Source of the DNA: Corydoras sp. C115
Taxonomy: Eukaryota > Chordata > Actinopteri > Siluriformes > Callichthyidae
Direction of reading: 5' to 3'
NCBI GenBank assembly: GCA_019802505.1
Contig: JAFMOC010000051.1
Coordinates: 2,104,001 to 2,168,000 of the forward strand
DNA: 64,000 bases
A program made the translations under genes and the position numbers. The notes below the pieces were generated by a model, which worked only from the letters and a program-made list of their open reading frames with translations, made no database searches and was not told where the DNA came from. Positions within the stretch are counted from its first letter, which is position 1, and each line of letters begins with the position of its first letter. Positions 13,646 through 26,780 of the stretch are shown here, piece after piece.

Positions 13646-16060
13646 TGTAGGTAGTTTGTACCTCTACTTGTGAGATGGGCTTTTTATTTAACATGATCTC
13701 CTTTATATTAAATCTGTGCTGCACTGTTCCAGACCAGTAATAAAATGTCATCAGTTTTTCTAACTTTATGCAAAATATTGTTATTAATTGTTCACTTCAC
13801 CAACAAATTGAAATTAATTCTGACTTTAAACATTAAACTAGACACTGGCCATTGAGTAGTAATACAGTGTTTAGGCTTGAAGCAGCATAGTGAATAATGT
13901 TGACTAAGTCCTTTTTGTGCAGAGTTTTCTTTTGAATTGGAGCTGTGCTGAATGGCGGCATCTGAATAAAAGGCCTGTGTTGGACAAAGAGATAGTTTTG
14001 ATAGATGCTGATAGGGCAGATTGCTGTGTGGTGTTAGTTTGGAAACTGGCTGCACGCTCAGTCAGTACTTTGTTTGAGGTCAATCACCAACCAGAACAGT
14101 GATGGACTACGCAGAAAAGCTCTCTGGTTGGAACTGCTTGCTTACTTGCACTATACTGATTGCAAACTGTGGTATTATGTGACATACCATTTTGGCCAAC
14201 TGAACTCTTCGGGAGTCTGTGTAACTGGATCAGTAGCAGGACGTAGATGGTATAACACAGGACTCTAAAAACAGACTTTCAGCTGTGCAGCCTGCCACAC
14301 ACACGGTTCATACTTCTTAAGAATTGTCGGAGTGCACCAAATATATCTCAGAATTCACACAGAATTGCTTCCACCTGTGGAAATATTAGAACGGAAAGCC
14401 TATGTAAGCCAGTCCACTCAGTTAGCTCCTCCTACTCCAAATTTAAAAAAATATATTCAGACACAAGCATAATTCAGTGCATAACACTGTTCATGGACAC
14501 ATGGGGAACCACAGCTGTGGTTTTATGTGTTTGAACAGGAAAACCTCAGGAAAACCTCAAACCAAAGCAATAACCATTTGACATCCATCACTGGACTGAA
14601 CTCAAGCCATAATAAAATAGTTCACATGGTACTAAGCCTTTTGATGACATCAGAGCACTTATCCTCTCTAAAAGATGATGCACTTGTCCATATTTCATTT
14701 CAAGTTACCAAGACCTTTGTAAATTCTACCATTTATTCACAGTTCAGTTTTCTGCACCATAACAAAAAATAAATCTGTAAAACATAAAGTATATATTCAT
14801 TAACAACAAGGATAACTAATACACTTTATTGATAATGTGGATCACTAATACAAAATGTGCGTCAGAATATGAGCTACTGTTGATGTTACATTCAAAGGCA
14901 GATCAATAAAATAGGTGTGTCTATTGAAAGGGACAGTGAGTGAAGAAAGATGTTAAGAACTCAACACACTAAGGCACCACTTGTACACTCCACATCCCAA
15001 ATAACACCTGCTCTCTTGTGGCACTAAGATTGTCCTGTCTCAAAGTTTGTAGAGAAACAGTCTCAAACTATAGAATAACAAAGTTCACATGTATGCTATG
15101 ACTGAGAGTAAATGAGAACAACGGTCATGACTAATGATGAAACAGCAGCTGACCAATGCCATCTTGTCCTATCGTGTTCTCAACACAAGAACATGCCACA
15201 GACCCAATCAGGATAAAGCAGACTTCAAATCTGAACAAATTACTAAGTGAATATATAAACACACGTGTAAACCTCCACCTCACTGTGCTACAATCATTAT
15301 CCCGAACTAAGGACTGGTTGATACCTGATACTGATTTAATACTGGAATCTTTATAGTAACATCTCTTTTGTAGCCCCTAGTTGCAGCGTTATTTCAAGCT
15401 TCACACGAGGGATAATAATGGACTTGAGAAGATTTTTAGAGTAACTTATCTATGATTTACTACACAGTCCCTGTCATATTAAAGTCACGCACACTTAACT
15501 GCCTTTTATATGTACATTGATTGCTTTTCAAATGCAATCCAGTGCCAGCAAATCAGGTTTGTTCTATATCTAATGCTCAATGGGTACAAATTGAAAGTGT
15601 AGACAAATCTTTTTGATGTGTCCACACCGCAATAACTAACATTTTTCACTGAGTTTTCTGGGTTATTGGCAAATGGCCTTCTCTGAACAACCCCGCAGTC
15701 ATAAATATAAACTCCAGTTTAAGAGAATTAACACAGGAATGTGAATGTAGAAGGTTTGATCATAGCTGATATGTCCAATAAACTAAAACAGTCTAGAAAG
15801 CTGTAATCTTGTAATTTATAATTATTTAATGAAATAAAATATAAACATCTTATATTTTATATTAAATGTAATTATTGTATTATTACTGTGTTATTAAAAT
15901 TATTTATGTAAATGCTGCAAACATGAAAGAGTAAGTTGGTTTTTTTAAACTTATTTCAAATAATCAGTGATTCATCAATTTGTATTTCCTCTTGGCTAAG
16001 ATACTGATGTTACTTGGTCTAACCCATATCTGTCAGTAGTCATGCATTACTTCTAAAGCC
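13646..16060. other. Upstream intergenic region of fignl2
   Basis: No supported coding sequence. Open frames at 13917-14268 and 14527-14772 carry no motif or splice context. This DNA precedes the putative fignl2 promoter and may carry regulatory sequence, but nothing specific can be shown. Confidence 0.4.
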
Positions 16061-16075
16061 CAAAGTCTCTGATGG

Positions 16076-16229
16076 GTGAACCAAGACTTGTCCTGTCCCT
16101 CTCTCTTTTTTCTCTCTCTTTCCCATGATTGGTCAGCTGCCCCCACCCTGCAGCCCACCCTCCTCCTCTTTTCTTTTTGCTTAAATACTTTTCACAAAAA
16201 AGACCTAGAAGGAGGAGATGGGGGATGGG
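16076..16229 (+). promoter_or_regulatory. Putative fignl2 core promoter (CCAAT, TATA-like, CT-rich)
   Basis: A pyrimidine-rich run (16096-16124, CT repeats) is followed by an inverted CCAAT box GATTGG at 16127-16132, C-rich DNA (16140-16170) and a TATA-like TTAAATA at 16181-16187. About 50 bp separates the CCAAT and TATA-like sites, a normal spacing. Downstream lies a purine-rich leader ending in a strong splice donor (16436). The arrangement fits an RNA polymerase II promoter whose start would fall near 16210-16230. It is inferred from composition and motifs only. Confidence 0.5.
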
Positions 16230-16436
16230 AAAGGTGGGGGAAGGGAATTGTATGTGTGTGCTCTGTTGTCACTGGAGAGAGAGAGAGTGTGCGAGAGAGG
16301 AGGGCGAGAGAGAGGAGGGAGAGAGTTGAGTCCAGTCCTGTTGACTCGTGTTTGGGAAACGTAGCCGTGTATCCTCACTAGCTCGGGAATTATCTCTATG
16401 GTTTTGAATCTGTACAAAAAATGCAGGCATGAGTAG
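16215..16436 (+). other. Putative non-coding exon 1 of fignl2
   Basis: A GA-rich leader (GAGAGAGAG runs at 16275-16327) ends in GAGTAG followed by the donor GTAAGC, so the exon would stop at 16436. In the frame that could be continued into the coding exons, TGA occurs just before the donor, so it adds no N-terminal residues. The 5' edge is only estimated from the promoter motifs. Joining to exon 2 (18307) would remove an intron of about 1.9 kb. Confidence 0.45.
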
Positions 16437-17468
16437 GTAAGCATGACCCTAACATCTATTTCATTCCTCCCTCTCTCTTTATTTCTCTCTAGTTATTGAT
16501 GATTTGATATAAAGCTCAGCTAACTGTTATCTTTGAGTTTTAAACTTATGAAAGAGCAGTTTTGCTGTCTGTTTTGTTTGCAGGGTTGTTAATAAGCAGG
16601 TCACTTACAGTGCTTATGGGGCTCCTCTGTTAAAGTAGAATAAACAGTAACAGTAAAGGCTTTTTTAAAAAAAAAAAAAAACTTGTATGCAGTTATACAT
16701 GCATGCAGTGACTAATCCAAATGGATCTTCCCCCCTAGCTTTACGTTTTGGAAATTGTGCAGTATATTGCTTTGCATGAAAATTGTATTACTGCACATCA
16801 TAGTTTTCAATCAAAGTTTTTTGTTCCTGCAGTTGGACAAAGTGATATTAATTTCATATGAAAACACTAACGTGGATGCGAACTTGCTTTACATCAGTTA
16901 TATTATTATTGATAAAACATAATCTTATAGCAGTGTAGTCAGTGGGATTTGGAAAAGCATGTCCGAGTGCAGTTAACGCTTCAGCTTCCATCAGCATCGT
17001 AAGAACTGCAGGGTTTGAGTGGCATGATTATGTAATATTTTTCATTCATGTGTGAGCTTCTCTGCTCTTCCAAAATGAAAATGATTGGCATTCCTCTCTG
17101 TTTCACCACACAGGCTGCTGACTGGTGTTTATCATCCTTCTCTTCTTTATGTTCTTCTTCTTCTTATTATTATTATTTTAATATAGAGTGGACTTTTTTT
17201 AATAAAACATTTAAAGAAATTCATGAAATGTTGAAGAAAAATTCTTGGATTTAATGAAATTATTTGAAATTGAAATGTTTACTTTATATTTTTGTTTACT
17301 TAGGGTTTGTTTGTCATATCCATGTTTTTATTGTTTTTTTCCCAATTTATGTAATTGTTTGTAATTATTTGTGAGTGAGTTATGCTTAAGAATGTTTAAA
17401 TTATCATGTTAATTAAATTAATTGTAGCTGTAAATAATATTTTGTCTGGAAATATCGCATTTCATGTT

Positions 17469-17559
<91 letters not shown>

Positions 17560-18306
17560 CCTTATATTAAAGGGTAATACAAATCATCACCACAAAATGA
17601 AATACCATAAATATTGTAATTGAGCGTTGTATTGTACAGCAGCAATTATTTTTATATATATATATATATATATAAATTCCTTTATTCATTTTTAGCTATT
17701 TCTTTTTAAAAAGGTATTTAAAAGGGATTTACATAGAGAATTTTCATACTTTGTTGCTGCAATGCTTATTTCTTTATTATTATAATAACTTTTTTATTTT
17801 ATTATTCTTTTTTTATTCATTAATCATTACCTTGTATACTTTCTGCTTTTATTTATGTATGCGTTTAACTTTGGAAGTAAACACTACATTTTTGCATATT
17901 TTTAGTGTCATAAAACTAAGTCTCCAGAGAAAGAAAGCTTCAGGTTGTAAAGTAAATGCTGAGGGCTGAGCGCAGTTGAGTTTGAAATGTCCTCAGCGCT
18001 GTGATATTGCTCTCTTTATTACTCTTGGCTGCTGAACTGTGGTATGCATGGGGCTTTTTGTCAGGCGGATTTAGAAAGGCCTCTATAGAGAGGATGGACC
18101 CAGCCATACAATCAGCTTAATGCCTGCATACAGACCCTTGATGAATACCCCGTGTGTGTCCAGACCACAGAGAGAGCGGGTTCGAGTGCAGCGCGTCATT
18201 ATCGTTAGCTTCCAGTTAAGAGTCAAACATGTTCAGTAAATGTCAGAAGCTTTTTGCCATGTACTGTGATTACTGATGTGCTGTTTGTCTTGCTGTTGCT
18301 GCACAG
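16437..18306 (+). other. Putative fignl2 intron 1
   Basis: Mostly AT-rich, with a 43-nt poly-A run fused to a TA microsatellite (17473-17558) and a second TA run (17655-17673). A GC-richer block at about 17980-18200 just before exon 2 looks less like neutral sequence and could be regulatory. No coding sequence was seen. Confidence 0.4.
17473..17558. repeat. Poly-A(43) tract fused to (TA)21 microsatellite
   Basis: 43 consecutive A residues (17473-17515) run directly into about 21 TA units. The order A-tract then TA could mark the tail of an old retroposed copy, but no body is recognisable upstream. Confidence 0.95.
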
Positions 18307-18463
18307 TCATTATGACCCCTCTAAAAGTGCATGTTCTACTATCTCAGGAAGTGGATGTGGATCTGTAATGTCCTGGTGCAAGCTGGCAATGGACTACAGA
18401 AGGACAGACGCTGATCTGGCATCCCTTGTAAAACTATCATCTTAAACCAACCAGGTCCGCAGA
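18307..18463 (+). other. fignl2: fignl2 exon 2, 5' untranslated part
   Basis: A pyrimidine-rich acceptor (TTGTCTTGCTGTTGCTGCACAG) ends at 18306, and the exon runs to the donor at 18488/18489. Before the proposed start there are upstream ATGs opening short reading frames: one at 18312 with 18 codons and one near 18331 with about 27 codons. These could damp translation. An in-frame TAA at 18443-18445 rules out a start further upstream in the frame used by fignl2. Confidence 0.6.
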
Positions 18464-18488
18464 ATGCTGAGTCCCATTGTTCCCTATA
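18464..18488 (+). CDS. fignl2: fignl2 first coding exon (25 nt: start codon and 8 residues)
   Basis: This exon encodes MLSPIVPY plus one base of the next codon and ends at a consensus donor (CTATA|GTAAGT). Joined to the acceptor before 30096, it completes a Ser codon and reads on in frame as LLK-MHWNPEHAQ. The 25 nt plus the 2027 nt of the main exon make 2052 nt, exactly 684 codons including the stop. Fidgetin (FIGN) has the same layout: a short leader reading MISSTSVYGLK before MQWTPEHAQ. The shared pattern (start, about 11 residues, then LK-M-x-W) argues that the exon is real and that the leader predates the FIGN/FIGNL2 split. A purine at -3 gives an adequate Kozak context, and an in-frame TAA lies 21 nt upstream. 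An alternative is initiation at the Met at 30107 in the main exon, as annotated for mammalian FIGNL2. Confidence 0.78.
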
Positions 18489-21400
18489 GTAAGTTTTTAA
18501 GTCTGATTTGTCTTTATCTTAAATATCTTCATGGCTGTAAATAAATGCATTTTATTGCAATAATTCACTTTAAATCAAAGAAACACCTGAAACTGATTTA
18601 CTTGTCCTCAACACTTTATTTGGTTAAAATCATTGCGCATCACATGAAAAGAAAAGTGTGTGTGTGTGTGAGAGAATGTGTGTGTTTTAGACGGGTTGAT
18701 GGCTTTAGCAGTTGAATCCCTGCAGTTCTGACAGCGTCATCTCACATCCCCCCTTCCCCCACTGTACCCCCAGCTTTCTGCACTCAACTGACCTAATAAC
18801 TGACATGTCCAGTTAAGGCTCCGTTTTAACCCCCCCTCCTTTCTTCATTGGAGCCACTTCCAAAACATCATTGTTTGTTAGTCAGCATGGTGCTTTTTTT
18901 CCCCACAAGCAGTCCAAGCAGCTCTTATATCATAGCGCTTCAACTAACCTCCTCTTCACTTTGGTAGAATGACAACTACTTAAAATGAGGCTGAAAATCA
19001 AACCTGAGCTCCAGGTTTGATCGGCAGGGGATGGAATTATGTAATAGTAAATGAGCATTTCATCTTTGGCTTCAGTGTGCGCTTGAGCAGCATGCTAATA
19101 GTATCTTGAAATAGCTACTAATAGAGCATAATGTGATTGACCACATATGACACTAATTCTGTGTTAAGTGTAAATAACAGTTACATGATGTTAGTTAATT
19201 GTATATGTATTTGCATTGTTAATGTGTAGTTAATTAGAGACATGAAATTTAAAGCTGCTTGATGAAGACCATGGAAGAGGTTACGTAGGGTTTCCATTAT
19301 TGCTGGAGAGCTACTCCGCCCTGTTGGTCCTAAAGGTTCCAGCAGAATCCTGCTGATTGGTTGGAGTAAAACAAGCGGTCAGTGCTGCATATGTGACTTA
19401 GAAAGCATGGGACAGCTGCAACCTTTCTTGCACAGTCAAGGGAGGGGCAATTGTGGGAGTGCTGACACAGGGAAATTGGATATGACTAAGGCCCCGTCCA
19501 CACAACGGTTTGTTGTAAATACTATTTTTCCATTGTGGTTTGTATCCACAGGAATTTTTTTTTCCAAAGACAGTTTTTCCCCCGTCAACACCAAATTAAT
19601 CCTAATTAATATGTGCCTCTCTTAATCATTCTAAATTCTTAGTTAACAAAAGTAGCCTACAATACAAATAAATCTAAATTGAATATAATATAAATATAAA
19701 TATCCAATTGGTATTAATGTGGTTGTTTCTTATGTTATGGTTATGATGCAATTTGCGTTTTTCAAAGTGTCTTTGGACGTTCTTTAAATTGCATAAAAAA
19801 CAACCCAGACACAACCCATGGTTAGAAACCATGATCAGGCTGGTTATATTCAGCATGTCCTGTGTGACCGTAGCTCCTAGATGCTATCCTTAAATATGTT
19901 TAAGGACTTTAATAATGAGAGAATACATTATTCTAAACAATAAAATATAGTCACTATAGAGATTGAATTTAATATGATTATATGACGGGTTTTGCCACCA
20001 GCTTTTCTGGCTGGTGATTTAAATAGAACTCTCCTAAAAATAATGCTAGAGTGAAATGCATTTCGTTTTCATCTTGAACACGAATTCTTGCTAATGCTTA
20101 ATCCCAGAGGCACATATTGATTCAGTAAGGATTTTATTTATTTTCTACAGTGATTCAGTTAGGCAGACTATAAGAAGACTGTCTTATGTTTGCTTCTTCA
20201 TCTTTTCATGCCTTAAGAACAGCTTGACGTGAGGTGAAACTGTGTATGGAGATTATCAGTACTGGTGATCTGGCTTTTGTTCTTACAAACTTAACGAGTC
20301 TGTAGTTGCTCAGAGCATCTTTTGTGCTGGAATTCACTTAATGGCTTAAGTCCAGACATGTCACTTCAGTTAGGCTGTTGGACAGATCCTTGGCGAACAG
20401 TTCCTGACAGGCAGCATTTTTGTCTTATGTGACATAACTACAGTGAAATTGCTCCTTCTTTAATGTTGTCTAGAATTATGGTTTAAGTATATCCTACTTC
20501 AAAAAAGAAGATACATTCAAAAATGATTGTACTACCATATTATGAAGGCATAATCGTATCAGTGGCTTATTTTAGAAAACATGAACAGTATGGTATAGAA
20601 ATTCGGCTTCTAGGATGCATTCTTGTGAACGCTCTGGATCATTTTAGAAAGCTGTTTTGATCATTGTTTGGCATAAATATATAAATTATAATATAAATAT
20701 ATAAAAATATACATTATTTTAGGAATGTCACAATGAACTGGTGGAATTTTTGGCATTCCACATATTTAAATGTTATAGCCAGTGTGTTTCTAAGTGACTA
20801 AGTGATGTATCTACAGAGCCTGCTCATCCAGTGTAACAGCACCGGTCAGCTTGAGTTGGTTTACCCTTTCTCTGTTTGTGTTTCAAAGCATGTACTATGA
20901 ATGTTAGGATTGAACATACGGGTGTTAGATATCCCTGATGTTTACTCTCTAACCACTTAAACCCACAAAAAATTCCTTCCTTTTGAGCCATTCAGCCTTC
21001 ACCAGTCCCAGTGTCCCACTTATCCTGCTATCCTCATATTTCCTCAGGTTTGAGTAACAAAAGCCTGTGTGGTATACATGTGAATAGTGTCACATCTGTG
21101 CTGGAATTTTCTTCACATATTGCCAGAACATTCCTTCTAAATGGGCCCGGCCCCTGATTATAGAAATTAGATTTTTTTTTTTTTTAATGTATGCTTTTAT
21201 GTGCAGTTTTATCTATTCTCTTGTACCACACATCTAAAAGTGCTTTCTCTCTTAAGTTCACAAGTCCTCGCAGGCTATAGTGGTGGTTATGCTTTAGAAT
21301 AATGGCATATGAAAATTGTTATAAACGGTTTACACATAATACACATACATAAAACACTAGACAACACATTGAAACATAAAGTACTTTTAAATATTAATGC

Positions 21401-21999
21401 AAATCCTTTATTAAAATGAATCCTGATATAACCTTGAATGTTTTCTGATTTGTCCTTCTAAGGAAACGTATAAAACCTGTATATACAATATATATAATAA
21501 CTGTTGGCTTTTTAGACCACACCGATTTAATAGAGGAACTGAACTCTGAGGAAGTTCCATGATAACCAAGGGCTTTTTTTTCAGATTGCTTTGACATGCC
21601 ACCCTTCTAGTATCAATTACTCTCACTATACAGAATATGTAATGAATTAGTTTTTTTTTTTATAAAACTATAAATATAGTGAGAGCCAATTAAGAACTAT
21701 TGCGGTAGTGAATATATAGAATACAATGGTTCCCAATATATAAGAAGCAAAAAAGCTCAAAACCCAAAATTGCATAAGGAATTGTTTTAGGGTGGAGAGA
21801 ATATTATATACATTCTGCAGACACTACCAAATTTTCACATATTCACATCTCCTTGCACTACCTTACACCTATTACCTCTTCTCCCACTGAAGGAAATCTG
21901 AGAGAGATTCCTGAGGCCATGGATACTCCTACAGGGATTTGGTGCAAAGAATCTGTAATCTTCACTTCAAACACGCCACTAAATCAGTCCCAGGCCCAC

Positions 22000-22570
22000 A
22001 GCCCATGAGTGCTCTAACTCTTGTTGCTCAGAGGCCTGTCGTGCAGAGGATTTCTTGCTTTGGAGGGGCCACATGAACACAGGCAGCAACTCTTCCTCAC
22101 AATGAGAAATGCCTGGCCCGCTCAAGTGCTCTGATTACATCTTTTAAGTCATTATATCTCTGAGACTGTTAGGCTAAGGGGCACTCCGGGTGCTTCTGGA
22201 TGAGTGGCATGCCCCACAAGGCTCCATCCATAACACGTCCCGCTTAACGAGAGCAGTCCGGGCTGAATGCGACTCTGGAGGGGCCCTTGAGTAAACAGGA
22301 GACCCGCTGAAGTGTTCGTGTGAATGAGCTGCGGGGTCATTAGCGGCGAGTGTGAATGGGGTTTAATTAGCCCTTAGCACGCTGTGTGGGATGCAGAGCT
22401 AAAGGGGCGATGGAGAAAACAAGCGAGTTTAGAGATGCTTTGGCTTCCCGCTTCTGCCTCATCAACTCAAAGGCTTGCAGGAGAGCTCATTAAGGCCCAG
22501 TGCTGTTACAATTACGAACCTAATTAAAGCCTGCATCAGATGGGTGGCCTGCTCGCCTGTGAAAATTAGT
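22000..22570. promoter_or_regulatory. Candidate conserved non-coding block in fignl2 intron
   Basis: A GC-richer block without repeats or a reading frame, flanked by AT-rich DNA. It contains several homeodomain-type cores (TTTAATTAGCC near 22361, TCATTAAGGCC near 22487, CCTAATTAAAGC near 22519). These features are typical of conserved enhancers in developmental-gene introns, but conservation cannot be tested from one sequence. Confidence 0.3.
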
Positions 22571-22635
22571 GCTTGCTGTAGTGTGAACATCTATACTGGT
22601 ACTGCATGTTCAAACAAACAGAATCAGAATCAGAA

Positions 22636-22668
22636 TACTTTATTAATCCCTGGGGGGAAATTGTAGCT
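22636..22668. repeat. Dispersed-repeat fragment (TTTATTAATCCC core)
   Basis: CTTTATTAATCCCTGGGGGG followed by AAATTG is the better-preserved copy of the motif also seen at 2690-2725. AGAATCAGAATC direct repeats sit just before it. This is a common fish interspersed-repeat end; the family is uncertain. Confidence 0.5.
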
Positions 22669-23239
22669 TTTACAGATGCTCTGTTAGTCGTGTTTATATA
22701 TACAAAAGTAGAAATAAATAATTAACAATGAGCGCAGTAATGTTATGTACATATAGCTTACAACTGTATTAATCAATATTTTATATTAGTCATATTAACA
22801 ACGGACTCCATTTAAAAAGTATTATGACTTTGTATTTTTTTTTTAATAATTAATGATGTTCAACCACATCCGAGTCGATAAACAGAAAGTTTAAGTCTTG
22901 TCCAAAAAAATATAAAGTTTCAGAATGATAATAATAACATAAGACATATTAAGCTACAATCATACATCAACTTAGCATGTTTGTGTGTTCCATGCATTAA
23001 AGCTGCTGGTTAAAAAGTTATATAGTTAAAGTCTATAGTAGAAAATGATGTCAACTGAAGGCCTGCTGCAGAAATGATAAAAATGCATTAAGAATCCTGC
23101 CATGGTGTAAGTCCTAATTAAGACCATAGGGAAATGAGACATATCTCAGCATTGCATCTGCTGTTCGGCAGAACGGTGGCTTCAACACTTTGGCCTCGCT
23201 CGTGTTCATTTAGTGAGCATGCCAACAGATTCCCGACTC

Positions 23240-23480
23240 AGTTGTAAAGTCAATAAATAAACAAAAAGAGAGACAGAGGGGCCAGGGGATTTGGCAGAGT
23301 GGGAATGCAGTTAGCACAGTGGGATTGGAGAGGGGGGCAGGGAGGGATGGACTCACGGTAAGAGAGGGAAAGAAGGAAAGCGAGTTAGGGAAAGAGGATT
23401 GAGAGAACGGGATGAAAGAAAAAGGGGGAGATGGAGAAGAGATTGGGTGTAGGGAGACAGATGGAGGGGGGGGGGGTGAT
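23240..23480. repeat. Purine-skewed (GA-rich) block
   Basis: About 240 bp in which the + strand is largely A and G, built of GAGAG, GGGAA and GGAGA words and ending in an 11-G run (23466-23476). This composition can form triplex or quadruplex DNA. No gene signal. Confidence 0.7.
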
Positions 23481-26400
23481 TGGTCATCAGGACAGCTGTT
23501 CTTTGATATATTAGTGGACAATGACCTAAACCCAGCCTGCAGCCACAGAAAATAGGGACCCTATTTTTTTAAAGGGGAGGGGTTGTCAGGCCTTTTGGCC
23601 ATTTGTGGACATAAAATGCACGACGTATGGGTTTGGTTGTCGTTTCTAAAATTGTGTGCATCTTAAAACATATACTCCATACAGGAAGAAGGAATCCGAC
23701 TTACTTTTAAGATTAAAGTTAAAGATTCAAAGCTTTCTGTGTACAAAGGACACCCTCTCATGAATTATTTCATTAGTGACTTATATTTGTCTCTTATCTT
23801 AGTACTTTGGTTATTCAGCACCCATGTATTTAGTCACTCATAAGCCACACAGAGTAGCACTAACACCTTTAAAGCTCAGTTTACACTCAGAGTGAATGAG
23901 GGATTGAGTTTTGCTGCAGCAGTTTGAGGATAGAGCAGCTCCTTTGGAAGATAGGCTCCCTCCTCTAGGGATCCTTCGCGGTCAATGTGAATAGATATCG
24001 GCACAATGTCAGGAAACAGGGCAGCAGGTGTGAAGACTTGTAAGAGCCTCCTACACTTCTGCTGTTACATCTTTTAAAGACCTTGAAAAAAGAACCAGAT
24101 TATCTCCGTGGAGATTGAATTTCCTTTGATTGTTCACAGGGCTTTGACGAGTATTCATAATATTTTTTTTACAGCAAGAGTCAATTATGCATGGGCAGTA
24201 AATTGTGTCAGGCCAGTGTTTTTAAAGGGCAGTTTTCAAGTTGTTCTGCTTGGAATTTATTTTTGTTACCTCTTTGCATTTTATAGTGATCCACTTGATT
24301 TGTATTTTACTTAATTTCTACCTAAAGGAACACTGTATTTAGTCTTGCACTGTAGTATTATGATATATATGAATATTAAATCTGACACTGACCAAGCTGT
24401 ACACGCTGTAAATTTTCTTAGTTTATTTTTCTAAATGAATATTTATTCAATTCATTGATTGCATTCTATTAACAGTCATTTGATAATTTCTACATAATAT
24501 GAGTTTTATTTTGTTCAGATGATTTGTGATATTTATATAGAGCTTAATAAACAAAATAAAATTTTAGGACTGCAATCACACTGTAGGTTTTAATCCACTA
24601 TATAATATAGTGACTGACGTTTGACATACACATCTAAACATCTTATGGCTCACAAAAATGTTAACAAATAGAGGTTGTACTTCTGAAGAGGAATCAGATG
24701 TATTAAGATTTTTTTGAGTGTAGGACAAAAATAATAACATGACTTAAAATAATTTCTTATAATAGATCTTGTCAATATATACTTTTGTAGTTGCACACAA
24801 ACAGCATATTGACCCGAGTGTTAAATGTAGGAGAATATTGTAAAAGAAATACACACATGACTTTTTATTACCTCAAAATTATAGCTAATATAAATGTATT
24901 AGACAAACAATACATTGGAGTGATTCAAAGAGGAATTGGAGTGATTTTGTTAAAAAAAAGCTTCAATTTAAAAAGCTTTTTATTATTATGTACAGCTTTG
25001 TGTACCAAGTATGTGAGTTGGATCGTGACCATTTTCCTATATTTGATGATGTGAGTATCGCCTTAATGTTAAGAACTGTAATGAAATTGCAATTCTAAAT
25101 GAATAACAAGCAAGCACACATTTTTTTAAATAATAGAAAAGTACACTCAAAATACATTTGTATATGTTTTGATATTTTTATGTTATACCACTCAAGTATC
25201 TTTTTAACTCTAACAACATAATACACTTTAAAAGAATGTTTAAACGTCTGTCTCGTTTCATTCAGCAAGCAAACTGGTTTTAAACAGTAATATATTTTCT
25301 ATACTTGCATTTTCTTTTCTTTCAGAGTAAACTGTTTTACCTAAAGCATTGATTCTGAATAGTAATTAGCTAATGATTGGGAATCGTGTCTTATCTTTCG
25401 CGCTCTGACATGATTAATTCATGTAAACCCCCTTTTCTTTGAGCTTAATCCTGCCAGAGTTTCAGATCCTTTCTCATCCTTTCTTCAGTTTTAACACACT
25501 GTTTTTTCTCAGTCGTATATTTTGGGTTCTTTAGTCTTTATTTCTTCTTCGTTCTGCCAGAATGACTTACGTTTGCTTTTGAAAAAGCATTTACTAACTG
25601 TCTGTGCATGCTCCATGTTTTTACTTTTATTGTACATTATATGTCTTGTTACACATTTTTTTTTGTCTAATTGTGTTATGTATTTTATTTGGTTAATAAA
25701 TATAATATTTTAGTGTCACACGAAACAGAAATGAAGCAGATGTGCAAAACCAGTTTGTTATCAAAACGTAAATCTGTAGCAGTGATGTCATTTTATCATC
25801 ATCGGTGTTGACACTGCCAAATTTTTTGACATTAACTTTGAGACAAATTTGCATCTTCATTTGATCATGAAAATAAAATCAAATATCAGAACAATATTGT
25901 TTTCCAGTTTTACTGGCATTATGGTTTTAGTTCTGTTTTTTTAAGCATCCCTGCACTTTCATCAGAAAATCTAGGATTTATGTTAATATGGAGTGGTTCA
26001 TCGAAAGTATATTTACAAAGCTAAAAGAACATTTTATGATCGACAGACGGCTATATGGCCTTGTCCATATGAGACACTTTATGGGGATGTGATGTGGATG
26101 GGGACGTGAGGGGACTGGGGAGGTGGGGTGCAGTGACTCACCATCCTCCCTGATTGGATTGATTCCTTCTGTTCTAGTTCATAGCAGCCTTCGCCACACT
26201 CCACCAGCTTTAATGGCTGCCTATCCCCCATGTTGAATTTGGACATGTTTTGATCCTCAGGACAGGAAAACAAAAGTGGGACGAGCACTGAAAGAGAGAG
26301 ATGGCCATTAGACCCCATGGGAGCTGTGAAACTGCTTCAGCAGCCTGGCCTGATCTTCTCACATTACCGAAGGCCCAGGTTTGCTCTTACACAAGTTTTA

Positions 26401-26682
26401 CAGATCAGACTGAGTGTCTCTCTGGGGCTCCCGTTAATAATTATTGAAGGTTTCAGCCCATGAATTGGCAAACTCTTCATGGTGTTTTTCTATTTTTTTT
26501 TATCCAATGAGACACATGCAAGAGTTTTTTTTTAATTTTTTGTTATTTGGTATTGGTTAAATAATGTCTTGCACTTCACATAAAATGTTTATAGTCCACA
26601 TGATTCTATTAAAGTTATTAAATTTTATCTACAAAGTAGTTACATTTGTAAAACATTTATTTAGGGTCTCAGAGATCATACT

Positions 26683-26683
<1 letters not shown>

Positions 26684-26777
<94 letters not shown>
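26684..26777. repeat. Compound microsatellite (TATATG)n-(TA)n
   Basis: Four to five TATATG-type units grade into a pure TA run of roughly 33 units. The open frames encoding Tyr-Ile repeats on both strands are artefacts of this tract. Confidence 0.97.

Positions 26778-26780
<3 letters not shown>

Noticed and set aside
19490..19615. GGCCCCGTCCACACAACGG, which resembles the end of a hAT-like fish repeat
   Set aside because: Only one end of about 20 bp is recognisable and no partner end was found.
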